Shown piece after piece: positions 51,095 through 59,719 of a stretch of 64,000 nucleotides of DNA. Origin of the DNA: Pseudomonadota bacterium. Its GTDB lineage: Bacteria; Pseudomonadota; Gammaproteobacteria; Steroidobacterales; Steroidobacteraceae. A program made the translations under genes and the position numbers. Every line of letters starts with the position of its first letter. The first letter of the stretch is position 1. The stretch covers positions 358,487 through 422,486 of the forward strand of contig JAFEFN010000014.1 of the NCBI GenBank assembly GCA_018240525.1, written 5' to 3'. The notes below the pieces were generated by a model. The model was not told where the DNA came from. It did not search any database and worked only from the letters and a program-made list of their open reading frames with translations.

Positions 51095-52102
51095 ATGATC
51101 GAGGCAATTGCAGCACCGATGCCGGATCCGGAGCGCGGCGAGCGCGGCGGGCCGGAGCCTATCGCCGTTGCCGAGGTCTCGCGCCGGATCCTCGAGCTCA
51201 CCCGCCGCGTCGCGCAGAGTGATTGCACGGTCCTGATCGTCGGTGCCTCCGGCACCGGCAAGGAGGTCCTTGCCCGCTACATCCATCGCCACTCCGCCCG
51301 CGCGCAGGGCCCCTTCGTGGCGGTGAACTGCGCGGCGCTGCCGGAGAGCATGCTCGAGGCCATCCTCTTCGGTTACGAGCGCGGTGCCTTCACCGGCGCG
51401 CACGCCACGCATCCGGGAAAGTTCGAGCAGGCCCAGCACGGCACGCTGCTGCTGGATGAGGTCACCGAGATGCCGCTGGCCCTGCAGGCCAAACTCCTGC
51501 GGGTGCTGCAGGAACGCGAGGTGGAGCGCCTCGGCGGCCGTGCCTCGCTGTCCCTGGACGTGCGGGTCCTCGCCACCTCCAACCGCCGCCTGCGCGAGGA
51601 GGTCGCCGCCGGGCGCTTCCGCGAGGACCTGTTCTACCGCCTGAACGTCTTTCCGCTGAGCCTCGCCCCGCTGCACGCGCGTCGCGAGGACATCCTGCCG
51701 CTGGCGATGCAGCTGCTCGGCAGCCGCTGCGGGCCCGGCGCGCGCATCCCGGCCCTGAGCGCCGAGGCGGCGCAGATGCTGCTCACCTACCCCTGGCCCG
51801 GCAACGTGCGCGAGCTCGACAACGTGCTGCAGCGGGCGCTGATCCTGGTCAACGGACCGGTCGTGCACCCGGAACACATCCAGTTCGAGGCCGCGGCCGA
51901 GTGCCTGCCGGAAAATGGCGGCGCACACGCCGCCTCCCTGGCGGGGGCGCTCGATGAGCAGGAGCGCGACACCATCCTCGCGGCCCTGCGCAGCGGCAAG
52001 AGCCGCATCGCCGCCGCCCAGACACTCGGGATCAGCGCGCGCACGCTGCGCTACAAGCTTGCACGACTGCGGGAAGCCGGGGTCGTGGTGCCCTCTACCT
52101 GA
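51095..52102 (+). CDS. Sigma-54-dependent flagellar activator, FlbD/FleR-like, without receiver domain
   Basis: This 335-residue AAA+ activator has Walker [15 protein letters not shown] loop ([13 protein letters not shown]), Walker [10 protein letters not shown], the R-finger region [13 protein letters not shown] and a C-terminal Fis-type helix-turn-helix ([20 protein letters not shown]). It resembles the output half of FleR/FlbD but has no receiver domain, so it is not an obvious two-component partner. ATG at 51095 is chosen because GGGAGGG precedes it by four to five bases; GTG at 51080 lies upstream. It has its own sigma-54 promoter and leads directly (18 bp) into fliE, probably in one operon. 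Confidence 0.85.
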   Translation: MIEAIAAPMPDPERGERGGPEPIAVAEVSRRILELTRRVAQSDCTVLIVGASGTGKEVLARYIHRHSARAQGPFVAVNCAALPESMLEAILFGYERGAFTGAHATHPGKFEQAQHGTLLLDEVTEMPLALQAKLLRVLQEREVERLGGRASLSLDVRVLATSNRRLREEVAAGRFREDLFYRLNVFPLSLAPLHARREDILPLAMQLLGSRCGPGARIPALSAEAAQMLLTYPWPGNVRELDNVLQRALILVNGPVVHPEHIQFEAAAECLPENGGAHAASLAGALDEQERDTILAALRSGKSRIAAAQTLGISARTLRYKLARLREAGVVVPST

Positions 52103-52120
52103 AGTCGGAGGCCCGCTGCC

Positions 52121-52450
52121 ATGAGTGACATGCACATCGACCAGGTCCTGCAGCAGATCCGCTCGCTGTCCGCGCAGCTGCACCCGAGCGGGACCGCCGC
52201 AACGCCGGCGGCCGCGGCCGGTGGCGTCAGCGAGTTCGCACGCCTGATGCAAAAGGGCGTCGGCGCCGTCAACGAGGCCCAGCAGAAGGCCGGCGCACTC
52301 TCGGAGGCCTTCGAGCGCGGCGCACCCGGGGTCGAGCTGCCCGACGTGATGCTCGAACTGCAGAAGGCCAGCGTCTCCTTCCGCGCCCTCACCGAGGTGC
52401 GCAACCGCCTGGTCACCGCCTACCAGGACATCATGAACATGCCGCTGTGA
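52121..52450 (+). CDS. fliE: Flagellar hook-basal body protein FliE
   Basis: This 109-residue basal-body component links the MS ring to the rod. The family-defining C terminus is present (VELPDVMLELQKASVSFRAL, TEVRNRLVTAYQDIMNMPL). The N terminus is Ala-rich and disordered, as usual. It is exported by the flagellar type III system. GGAGG lies nine bases before the ATG. It is the first structural gene of the fliE-fliK run, following the second sigma-54 activator. Confidence 0.96.
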   Translation: MSDMHIDQVLQQIRSLSAQLHPSGTAATPAAAAGGVSEFARLMQKGVGAVNEAQQKAGALSEAFERGAPGVELPDVMLELQKASVSFRALTEVRNRLVTAYQDIMNMPL

Positions 52451-52503
52451 CGTGAGCCACTGACGGCACGGCGAGTTTTCCACCCACCAAGACGCACCGA
52501 ACG

Positions 52504-54162
52504 ATGGCGAACGAAACACGATCCCTGCACCTCGCTTCCACGCTTTCCACGGCCGTGAAGCCCCTGATGCTGCTGTTCGGCGTCGCCGGCGCAGTGGCCG
52601 CGGGACTGCTGGTCGTGCTGTGGTCGCGCGGCCCGAGCTACAGCCTGCTCTACGCGAACCTCGGCGCCGAAGACCAGGCCCAGGTCGCCCAGGCGCTCGA
52701 TGCCGCGCAGATCCCCTACCGGCTCGACCCGGGCACCAACGCCATCGAGGTGCCGAACGAGCGCCTGGCCGATGCCCGCCTGAAGCTGGCCGGCCAGGGG
52801 CTGCCCCAGGGCGGCGGCTTCGCCGCGCTCGACAAGGACCCGGGCTTCGGCGTGAGCCAGTTCGTCGAGAACGCCCGCTACCAGCACGCGCTGGAGACCG
52901 AGCTCGGCCGCACCATCGCCAACCTGCGCCCCGTCGAGGGTGCGCGCGTGCACATCGCGGTGTCGCGCCAGTCCGCCTTCGTCCGCGATCACCGCGCCGC
53001 CAGTGCCTCGGTCTTCGTGCAGCTGAAGGCCGGGCAGCGCCTCGAGCAGCAGCAGGTGCAGGCCATCATCAACCTGGTTGCCTCGAGCATCCCGGAGCTC
53101 GAGGCCAGCCAGGTCACCGTCGTGGACCAGCAGGGCCGGCTGCTCTCGCAGCCGCCCGGCCACGATGAATTCTCCCTGCGCGAGGCGCAGTTCGACCTGG
53201 TGCACCGCCTGGAGGATGACTACCGGCAACGGGTCGAGGCGCTGCTCAGTCCCCTGGTCGGCGCCGGCCACGTGCACGCCCAGGTCGTGGCGCAGCTGGA
53301 CATGGCCGTCACCGAGCAGGCACGCGAGCAGTACGCGCCGGGCAGCCAGATCGTGCGCAGCGAGCAGGTGTCCGAGCAGACCAGCCGCGAGGGTGGCATG
53401 GCGCAGGGCGTCCCCGGCGCGCTGAGCAACCAGCCCCCGGCCGGCGGCGTGGCCGCCGCCCCGCCTCCGCCGGTGGCGAACGCTTCCGCGGCCGCGGGCG
53501 CCAAGCCCGCCCCGGGTGCCAACCCGGCCGAGGCGAACCCCGCGGCTGCCGCCGCACCGGCCCCGCCGGAAAACGTCTCGCACGAGAGCACGCGCAACTA
53601 CGAGATCGACCGCACGCTCGCCTACACGCACGAGCCGGCGGGCAGGCTCAAGCGCCTCACCGTGGCGGTGCTGGTCGATGACCTGCGCACCGCCGACAAG
53701 AACGGCAAGACCCAGACCGCCCCGCTGACGGCGGCCCAGGTCGAGCACATCACCCAGCTGGTCAAGGACGCCGTCGGCTTCGACGCCGCGCGCGGGGATA
53801 CCGTGAGCGTGGTGAACTCCGCCTTCACCGCCGAGGCCGCCGTGCCCGATGGCGACCTGCAGGCCCCGGCCCTCTGGGAACGCCCGTGGTTCCGGGACCT
53901 GGTGCGCATGCTCTGCGGGGCGGTGGTCCTGGTCGTGCTGGTGCTGACGGTGCTGCGGCCGCTGGTGCGCAACCTCCTCAGCGCGCCGCGCCTCGCGCAG
54001 GCGCCGGCACTGGCCGCGGAGGGCGTGCCGCTCGCCGGCCACCCCGGGGCTGCGTTGCTGATCGACCCCGCCCAGCAGCTGGTCCAGGCCCGGTCGCTGG
54101 TCAGCCAGGATCCGAAGCGCGTCGCGCAGGTGCTGCGCGGCTGGGTGAGCACCGATGGCTGA
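52504..54162 (+). CDS. fliF: Flagellar MS-ring protein FliF
   Basis: This 552-residue inner-membrane protein forms the MS ring, the base on which the export apparatus and C ring assemble. It has an N-terminal membrane helix (about 18-42, LMLLFGVAGAVAAGLLVVLW). The YscJ/FliF domain (ALDAAQIPYRLDPGTNAIEV, GFGVSQFVENARYQHALETE) and FliF C domain follow. Near 465-490 is the second membrane segment (MLCGAVVLVVLVLTVLRP). A low-complexity Ala/Pro stretch around 315-355 is the usual periplasmic loop. It overlaps fliG by eight bases. Confidence 0.97.
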   Translation: MANETRSLHLASTLSTAVKPLMLLFGVAGAVAAGLLVVLWSRGPSYSLLYANLGAEDQAQVAQALDAAQIPYRLDPGTNAIEVPNERLADARLKLAGQGLPQGGGFAALDKDPGFGVSQFVENARYQHALETELGRTIANLRPVEGARVHIAVSRQSAFVRDHRAASASVFVQLKAGQRLEQQQVQAIINLVASSIPELEASQVTVVDQQGRLLSQPPGHDEFSLREAQFDLVHRLEDDYRQRVEALLSPLVGAGHVHAQVVAQLDMAVTEQAREQYAPGSQIVRSEQVSEQTSREGGMAQGVPGALSNQPPAGGVAAAPPPPVANASAAAGAKPAPGANPAEANPAAAAAPAPPENVSHESTRNYEIDRTLAYTHEPAGRLKRLTVAVLVDDLRTADKNGKTQTAPLTAAQVEHITQLVKDAVGFDAARGDTVSVVNSAFTAEAAVPDGDLQAPALWERPWFRDLVRMLCGAVVLVVLVLTVLRPLVRNLLSAPRLAQAPALAAEGVPLAGHPGAALLIDPAQQLVQARSLVSQDPKRVAQVLRGWVSTDG

Positions 54163-55213
54163 GGCTGCACAGGCCGCCGCCGCGGCACCCCCCGCCCCGC
54201 CGCCGGCGCCACCGGCGCCCGCGGGACGCAGCGGCACCGAGCGGGCCGCCATTCTCCTGCTCACCCTCGGCGAGCAGGAAGCGGCCCAGATCCTGCGGCA
54301 CATGGGCGCCCGGGAAGTCCAGCGCGTCGGGGTGGCCATGGCGCGCATGTCCAACCTCTCGCGGTCGGATGTCGAGCAGGTCCTCCGGGAATTCACGGCC
54401 AACGTCGAGTCGCAGACCTCCGTCGGGGTCGGCGCGGACGAGTTCGTGCGCAAGGCACTCGTGCACGCGCTCGGGGAGGACAAGGCGGCCGGCATCATCG
54501 ACCGCATCAGCATCACCCGCTCCAACAAGGGCCTCGAATCCCTGAAATGGATGGACGCGCGCTCGGTCGCCGAGCTGATCCGCTTCGAGCATCCGCAGAT
54601 GATCGCCATCGTGCTCGCCTACCTCGACCAGGACCAGGCGGCCGACATCCTCGCCCTCCTGCCCGCCGGGATCCGCGCCGACGTGGTGGTGCGCATCGCG
54701 ACGCTCGATGGCATCCAGCCCAGCGCCCTGTCGGAACTGGATGACATCATCGAGAAGCAGTGCATCGGCAAGGCCTCCAGCAGCACCTCCGTGCTGGGCG
54801 GGGCCAAGGCCGCCGCCAGCATCCTCGGATCGCTGGAGGCCGGCGTCGAGGGCTCGATCCTCGAGGAGATCGGCAAGTCCGACCAGGCGCTGGCCGCGGT
54901 CATCCAGGACCTGATCTTCGTCTTCGACGACCTGATCGAGCTGGACGACCGCAGCATGCAGGAGCTGCTGCGGCAGGTCCCCGGGGACGAGCTGCTGCTC
55001 GCCCTCAAGGGGGTCGACGAGGCGCTGAAGGAGAAGATCTTCAAGAACATGTCGCAGCGCGCGGCCGAGATGCTCAAGGACGACCTGTCCGCGAAGGGCC
55101 CGGTCAAGCTCGCCGAGGTCGAGGCGGCCCAGAAGAGCATGCTGCAGACCGCGCGCAAGCTCGCCGAGGCCGGCACCATCGCCCTCGCCGGGAAGGGGGA
55201 CGAGTATGTCTGA
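54155..55213 (+). CDS. fliG: Flagellar motor switch protein FliG
   Basis: This 352-residue rotor protein transmits stator torque. It has three domains: N-terminal (RAAILLLTLGEQEAAQILRH) binding FliF, a middle domain with the EHPQM motif (RFEHPQMIAIVLAYLDQ), and the C-terminal charged torque helix (LLLALKGVDEALKEKIFKNM, then SQRAAEMLKDDL). The N-terminal 20 residues are a Pro/Ala extension not seen in most FliG. It overlaps fliH by eight bases. Confidence 0.97.
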   Translation: MAEAAQAAAAAPPAPPPAPPAPAGRSGTERAAILLLTLGEQEAAQILRHMGAREVQRVGVAMARMSNLSRSDVEQVLREFTANVESQTSVGVGADEFVRKALVHALGEDKAAGIIDRISITRSNKGLESLKWMDARSVAELIRFEHPQMIAIVLAYLDQDQAADILALLPAGIRADVVVRIATLDGIQPSALSELDDIIEKQCIGKASSSTSVLGGAKAAASILGSLEAGVEGSILEEIGKSDQALAAVIQDLIFVFDDLIELDDRSMQELLRQVPGDELLLALKGVDEALKEKIFKNMSQRAAEMLKDDLSAKGPVKLAEVEAAQKSMLQTARKLAEAGTIALAGKGDEYV

Positions 55214-55871
55214 ACCGGCCCCGGGCCGACGCCCGGCCGCGCTGCGCTGGTCGCCTCCGCCGGTCGAGGGATCCGCATCCGGTCGCGGGCGCGTCCCCGC
55301 GGCCGCCAGCGCCAGCCCCGCCTCCGTGCAGCAGGCCGAGGCGGCCGGCTACGCCGCCGGACTTGCGCGCGCGCAGGCGGAGATCCAGGCGCGCACCGCG
55401 CAGCTGGACCGCACCGCCGCCCGCTTCGACGCGCTGCTGCGCCAGCTCGCCCATCCGCTGAAGCTCCTCGACGCCGAGGTCGAGGAGGCGCTGATGTCCC
55501 TCGCACTGGCCATCGGCTCGCAGCTGGCGCGGCGCGCGCTGCAGGCGGACCCGGCGCAGATGATCACGATCGTGCGCGACTGCCTGAAGCAGCTGCCGCT
55601 GGGGGCGCGCACCGTGCAGGTGCGCCTGCATCCGGAGGATGCCGCCGTCGTGCGCGCGAGGCTGACCATGCCCGCAGGCGAGGGTGCCTGGCAGCTGACC
55701 GAGGACCCGACGCTCACCCGGGGCGGCTGCCTCGTGCAGAGCGAGCACTCCCGGATCGACGCGCGCTTCGAGAGCCGCGTGCGCGCCCTGGTCGCCAGCG
55801 CCCTGGGGGACGAGCGCGCCGAGCGGCGCGCCGCGCCCACGCCGGGCCCGGGCGCCGAGCCCATCCCGTGA
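55206..55871 (+). CDS. fliH: Flagellar export ATPase regulator FliH
   Basis: This 221-residue cytoplasmic protein binds FliI and holds the ATPase at the export gate. The N terminus is Pro/Arg-rich. Residues about 40-100 are Ala-rich helical (AEAAGYAAGLARAQAEIQAR), and the C-terminal domain (LALAIGSQLARRALQADPAQ, MITIVRDCLKQLP) matches the FliH/HrpE fold. It overlaps fliG (eight bases) and fliI (GTGA). Confidence 0.93.
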   Translation: MSEPAPGRRPAALRWSPPPVEGSASGRGRVPAAASASPASVQQAEAAGYAAGLARAQAEIQARTAQLDRTAARFDALLRQLAHPLKLLDAEVEEALMSLALAIGSQLARRALQADPAQMITIVRDCLKQLPLGARTVQVRLHPEDAAVVRARLTMPAGEGAWQLTEDPTLTRGGCLVQSEHSRIDARFESRVRALVASALGDERAERRAAPTPGPGAEPIP

Positions 55872-57277
55872 GCACGGACACCGAGACCGCGGCGCGCCCC
55901 GCCGCCTGGGCGCAGCGACTGGCGCGCCTGCAGCAGCGCGTGCAGGGCACGCCGGAGCTTCCCGTGGAAGGCATGCTGACCCGCATGGTGGGACTGACGC
56001 TCGAGGCCGTGGGCTGCCAGGCCTCGATCGGGGATCACTGCCAGCTGGCCGGCCGGGACGGCTCGCGCATCGACGCCGAGGTCGTCGGGTTCTCCGGCGG
56101 CCGCCTGTTCCTCATGCCCACCGGCGACAGCCATGGCCTCGCGCCCAACGCGGCCGTCATCCCGCGCTCGGCCGCCGGCACCATCGCCGTGGGGCCGCAG
56201 CTGCTCGGACGCATCATCGACGGGGCGGCGCAGCCGCTGGATGAGCTGGGACCCCTCGAGTGCGACGACCGCGTGCGCCTGACGGGCGTGCCCATCAATC
56301 CGCTCGCCCGCGCGCCCATCACCCAGACGCTGGACGTCGGCATCCGCTCGATCAATGCCCTGCTGACCATCGGCCGCGGGCAGCGCGTCGGCCTCTTCGC
56401 CGGCAGCGGCGTGGGAAAAAGCGTCCTGCTGGGCATGATGGCGCGCTACACGAAGGCCGACGTGATCGTGGTCGGCCTGATCGGCGAGCGTGGCCGCGAG
56501 GTGCAGGAGTTCGTCGAGCGCATCCTCGGACCCAAGGACCGCAGCCGCGCGGTAGTCGTCGCCGTGCCGGCCGACAACCCGCCGCTCATGCGCCTGCACG
56601 GCGCCTGGGTCGCCACCGCGGTCGCGGAATACTTCCGCGACCAGGGCCTGAACGTGCTGCTGCTCATGGATTCCCTGACGCGCGTGGCGCAGGCCCAGCG
56701 CGAGATCGGCCTTGCCATCGGCGAGGCGCCCGCCACCAAGGGCTATCCGCCCTCGGTGTTCGCGCGGCTGCCGCAGCTGGTGGAGCGCGCCGGCAACGGG
56801 CGCCGCGGCTCAGGTTCGATCACCGCTTTCTACACCGTGCTCACCGAAGGGGATTCGCTGGATGACCCGATCGCCGATGCGGCCCGGGCCATCCTCGATG
56901 GCCACGTGGTGCTCTCGCGGCGCATCGCCGAGACCGGCCTCTACCCTGCCATCGATGTGAGCGCCTCGATCAGCCGCGTGATGCACGAGATCACCCCGGC
57001 GGCGCAGCAGGCGCTCGCGCGCCAGTTCCGCCAGGCCCTGGCGACGTACGAGGACAGCCGCGAGCTCATCAACCTCGGCGCCTACCAGCGCGGCACCGAC
57101 CCGCGCGTGGATGCCGCCATTGCACTGTGGCCGCACCTGCAGCAGCTGCTGCAACAGGACCTGCACGAGCGCGTGGACCTGGCCGCGAGTGCCCGTGCGC
57201 TGGCGGGCCTGTTCGCGGAGGCACCCCCCGCGGGCGCGGGCACCCTGCCCGCCATGCAAGGACCCGGTGAGCGATGA
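55868..57277 (+). CDS. fliI: Flagellum-specific ATP synthase FliI
   Basis: This 469-residue ATPase powers the initial unfolding and docking of flagellar export substrates. The P-loop GLFAGSGVGKS lies at about 175-185, Walker B LLLMDSLTR follows, with the family motif IGLAIGEAPATKGYPPSVF. It is homologous to F1-ATPase beta subunits. GTG at 55868 overlaps the fliH stop, and fliJ starts within the last codons. Confidence 0.97.
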   Translation: MSTDTETAARPAAWAQRLARLQQRVQGTPELPVEGMLTRMVGLTLEAVGCQASIGDHCQLAGRDGSRIDAEVVGFSGGRLFLMPTGDSHGLAPNAAVIPRSAAGTIAVGPQLLGRIIDGAAQPLDELGPLECDDRVRLTGVPINPLARAPITQTLDVGIRSINALLTIGRGQRVGLFAGSGVGKSVLLGMMARYTKADVIVVGLIGERGREVQEFVERILGPKDRSRAVVVAVPADNPPLMRLHGAWVATAVAEYFRDQGLNVLLLMDSLTRVAQAQREIGLAIGEAPATKGYPPSVFARLPQLVERAGNGRRGSGSITAFYTVLTEGDSLDDPIADAARAILDGHVVLSRRIAETGLYPAIDVSASISRVMHEITPAAQQALARQFRQALATYEDSRELINLGAYQRGTDPRVDAAIALWPHLQQLLQQDLHERVDLAASARALAGLFAEAPPAGAGTLPAMQGPGER

Positions 57278-57729
57278 CCACGGCGCGGCTCCTCCGGAAT
57301 GCGCAGCAGGTCCTCGAGCGTCACGAGCAGCGCCATGCCCAGGCGCTGGTGGAGTGCGAGCGGCAGGTGCGGCAGAACCTGCTCAAGCTGTCCGAGCTCG
57401 AGCGCTACCTCGAGACCTACCTGCACGACTTCGAGCAGCACGTGCAGGCCGGCATCGATGCCGCCCGCGCACGCTCGTACCAGAGCTTCATCGCCCGCGT
57501 GGCGCAGGCGATCGCCGAACAACAGCAGGTGCTCGCCCGCGCGCGCACCGCCCAGGCCGAGGAGCTGCGCAGGTGGCGAGATGCCGCCCGCCGCAGCGCG
57601 GCCGTGGATCACCTGGTCCGGCGAGGCGCCGAGGCCGCGCAGCGCCGCGCGGAGAAGGCCGAACAGGCCGCCGCCGATAGACATGCCCAGAGGCTCTGGG
57701 CCCTGAAAGGAACACGTCGTGGCAGTTAA
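57274..57729 (+). CDS. fliJ: Flagellar export chaperone FliJ
   Basis: This 151-residue, highly charged, entirely helical coiled-coil protein (RNAQQVLERHEQRHAQALVE, LSELERYLETYLHDFEQHV) matches FliJ in length, composition and gene order. It acts with FliI and FlhA to open the export gate. It overlaps fliI by four bases (ATGA) and fliK by eleven. Confidence 0.9.
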   Translation: MTTARLLRNAQQVLERHEQRHAQALVECERQVRQNLLKLSELERYLETYLHDFEQHVQAGIDAARARSYQSFIARVAQAIAEQQQVLARARTAQAEELRRWRDAARRSAAVDHLVRRGAEAAQRRAEKAEQAAADRHAQRLWALKGTRRGS

Positions 57730-59026
57730 TTCCAGCACCCCGGTCATCGCCGTCGCCCCTGCGGCGAAGGCGGCCGCCCCCGCCGATGCACGCAGCAAGG
57801 TTCCCGCGAGTGCTGCCGGGACGCCGGTCTTTCCGCCGACGAAGCTGCCGTCGCCGGCACCCGCCACGAATGCCCAGCCACCGGCGGCGCCCGCGGCCTC
57901 GACGCCAGGTCCGGCCCGGTCCACGCCCGCCGGCAGTGCCCCGCCCGCGGCGGCCCCCTCGCCCGGCACGCCGGCAGCGGCCGTGCCTCCCCTCGCCCCC
58001 GCGCTCGCGGATCCTGCGGCGGCGAGTTCGACTTCGACCGCCGGTACACCGGTGGACCTTGCGACCGCCCGCGCGGCAGCGCCGGTCAGGGCGCCCGCGG
58101 CATCGCCGCCTTCGCGGCCGCGCACGAAGCCGGCGCCGACCGCCGAGCCCGCCGCAAGTGTGCCGCTGACCGCACAGCTGCCGCTGGCCCTGGCGCCCGA
58201 TCCAACCCCCGGCCCGCAGCCGGCGCCAGCGGCCGCAGGTGCAGCCGCGACGGTGTCCCCGACCGCGTCCGCGGCATCCCCACCCGCAGCCGCGAGCGCA
58301 GGCGCGCTCCCCGTCGTCTCGGCCGCCCTTCCCCGGCCGACCGCCGCCGGAACGCCGCCATCGCAGCCTGCGCAGGAAGACGGCGATACCGCGGACCTGT
58401 TTCCCGTCGGCGATCCGGCCGGTCACGCCGCGGCACTGGCCGCGCCGGCCGAGGCCGTGCGCACCGTTTCGTCAGGGACCGCGGCGGTCGCCGTTGCCCC
58501 GGCGCGCAGCACGGACGATGCGCCCGCGGCCGATGCCGCGCCCGCCTGGAGCGTGTTCGGTCTCGACCCGGGCACGGCCCACGGCCTCGCCGCGCCGGCG
58601 ACCCCTGCCGCAGCGCAGGTGCAGACCCCGGTCGGCACCAGCGGATGGGCGGAGGAACTCGGCACCCAGGTGCTGTGGATGGCTCACCAGGGCATCGCCG
58701 CCGCCTCACTGCGGTTGCAGCCCGAGCACCTGGGTCCGGTGGAGGTGCGCATCTCCCTGCACGACAGCGCCGCCAGCGTGTGGTTCGGCGCGCACGAGCC
58801 GGAGACGCGTGCCGCGCTGCAAATCGCGCTTCCGCAGCTGAAGGACCTGTTCGCCGCGCAGGGCATGCTCCTGGCCGATGCCGGCGTCTCGCGCGAGCCG
58901 CCGCGGGAGGCACCCTCCGGGCAGCGCCTGCCGGCCTCGCCCGCGGTGCTGCCGGCCACGCCCGGGGCGCAAGAATCATCGGCCCTCGCCGGATCACGGC
59001 GCGGCCTCATCGATACCTACGCCTGA
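57719..59026 (+). CDS. fliK: Flagellar hook-length control protein FliK
   Basis: This 435-residue exported ruler protein has about 280 N-terminal residues that are almost pure Ala/Pro/Ser/Thr, typical of the flexible ruler. The conserved C-terminal domain holds ASLRLQPEHLGPVEVRISLH and ASVWFGAHEPETRAALQIAL, the Flg_hook/FliK-C motif that switches export specificity. GTG at 57719 has AAAGGAA upstream and overlaps fliJ. A GC hairpin at 59045-59067 follows. Confidence 0.93.
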   Translation: MAVNSSTPVIAVAPAAKAAAPADARSKVPASAAGTPVFPPTKLPSPAPATNAQPPAAPAASTPGPARSTPAGSAPPAAAPSPGTPAAAVPPLAPALADPAAASSTSTAGTPVDLATARAAAPVRAPAASPPSRPRTKPAPTAEPAASVPLTAQLPLALAPDPTPGPQPAPAAAGAAATVSPTASAASPPAAASAGALPVVSAALPRPTAAGTPPSQPAQEDGDTADLFPVGDPAGHAAALAAPAEAVRTVSSGTAAVAVAPARSTDDAPAADAAPAWSVFGLDPGTAHGLAAPATPAAAQVQTPVGTSGWAEELGTQVLWMAHQGIAAASLRLQPEHLGPVEVRISLHDSAASVWFGAHEPETRAALQIALPQLKDLFAAQGMLLADAGVSREPPREAPSGQRLPASPAVLPATPGAQESSALAGSRRGLIDTYA

Positions 59027-59044
59027 GGACGCGCACGCCTCCCC

Positions 59045-59067
59045 CGCCGCGACCGCCGTTCGCGGCG
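59045..59067 (+). terminator. Hairpin between fliK and fliL
   Basis: CGCCGCGA (59045-59052) pairs perfectly with TCGCGGCG (59060-59067) across a 7-nt loop, 19 bases after the fliK stop. It likely ends the fliE-fliK transcript; a sigma-54 promoter follows 88 bases later. No T-run. Confidence 0.5.
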
Positions 59068-59154
59068 TCAAAGTTCCGTCGCTGACACCCGCGCTGGCGC
59101 CGGATTGCGGTCGCGACGCGCCGCAAAGCGAGCGGCAGTTCACATCTCCTGTGC

Positions 59155-59170
59155 TGGCATGGGCGTTGCA
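59155..59170 (+). promoter_or_regulatory. Sigma-54 promoter of the fliL operon
   Basis: TGGCATGGGCGTTGCA matches TGGCACGN4TTGCA except for one base, with GG and GC 12 bp apart. Transcription should start near 59181, 33 bp before the fliL ATG, so fliLMNOPQR-flhB can be expressed independently of fliE-K. Confidence 0.88.
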
Positions 59171-59213
59171 ACAGGGCTCCTGACCGGCGCTCGTGCCGGC
59201 ACCAGGAGTACCG

Positions 59214-59702
59214 ATGGCCGACGCAAGCACCGCAACCGCACCGGCGGCACCCCCGAAACGCAAGGGCAGGCGCCTGCTGCTCCTGGCCCTCGCCTGCCTG
59301 CTGCTCGCCGGCGGCGGCGGCGCGTGGTGGTGGAGCACCTCGAAGGCGGCGCCGAAGCCTGCGGCCGCGGCCGCACCGCAGCCCCCGCAGTACCTCGCCC
59401 TGGACCCGCCGTTCGTCGTGAACTTCGAGGCCGAGCAGATGGTGCGCTTCCTGCAGGTCTCCGTGCAGCTGATGTCGCGCGATGCGCACACCATCGAGCT
59501 GCTCAAGAGCAATGACCCGATGGTGCGCGACCAGCTGCTGATGCTGCTCGGCAACCAGAATTACGAGGTGCTCTCGACCCGCGAAGGCAAGGAGGCGCTG
59601 CGCAAGCAGGCCCTGGAGAGCGTGCGCGGCGTCATCAGCAGCGCCGGCGGCCACCCCGAGCAGGTCGAAGCGGTGTACTTCACCAGCTTCGTGATGCAGT
59701 AA
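59214..59702 (+). CDS. fliL: Flagellar basal body-associated protein FliL
   Basis: This 162-residue single-pass membrane protein is associated with the stator. A basic N terminus is followed by the membrane helix (LLLLALACLLLAGGGGAWWW, about 21-40). The periplasmic stomatin-like domain starts at LDPPFVVNFEAEQMVRFLQV and ends EAVYFTSFVMQ. ATG at 59214 with AGGAG five bases upstream is preferred to the GTG at 59193. It is the first gene after the sigma-54 promoter. Confidence 0.95.
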   Translation: MADASTATAPAAPPKRKGRRLLLLALACLLLAGGGGAWWWSTSKAAPKPAAAAAPQPPQYLALDPPFVVNFEAEQMVRFLQVSVQLMSRDAHTIELLKSNDPMVRDQLLMLLGNQNYEVLSTREGKEALRKQALESVRGVISSAGGHPEQVEAVYFTSFVMQ

Positions 59703-59719
59703 CCGGCGGCCTGCCTGCG

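Noticed and set aside
52464..52479. Sigma-54-like sequence before fliF (CGGCACG-N4-GTTTT)
   Set aside because: The essential GC of the -12 element is missing, and fliE is only 53 bp upstream in the same operon.
52420..54609. Very long minus-strand frame opposite fliF
   Set aside because: Antisense shadow of a well-identified gene; composition follows GC-rich third positions.
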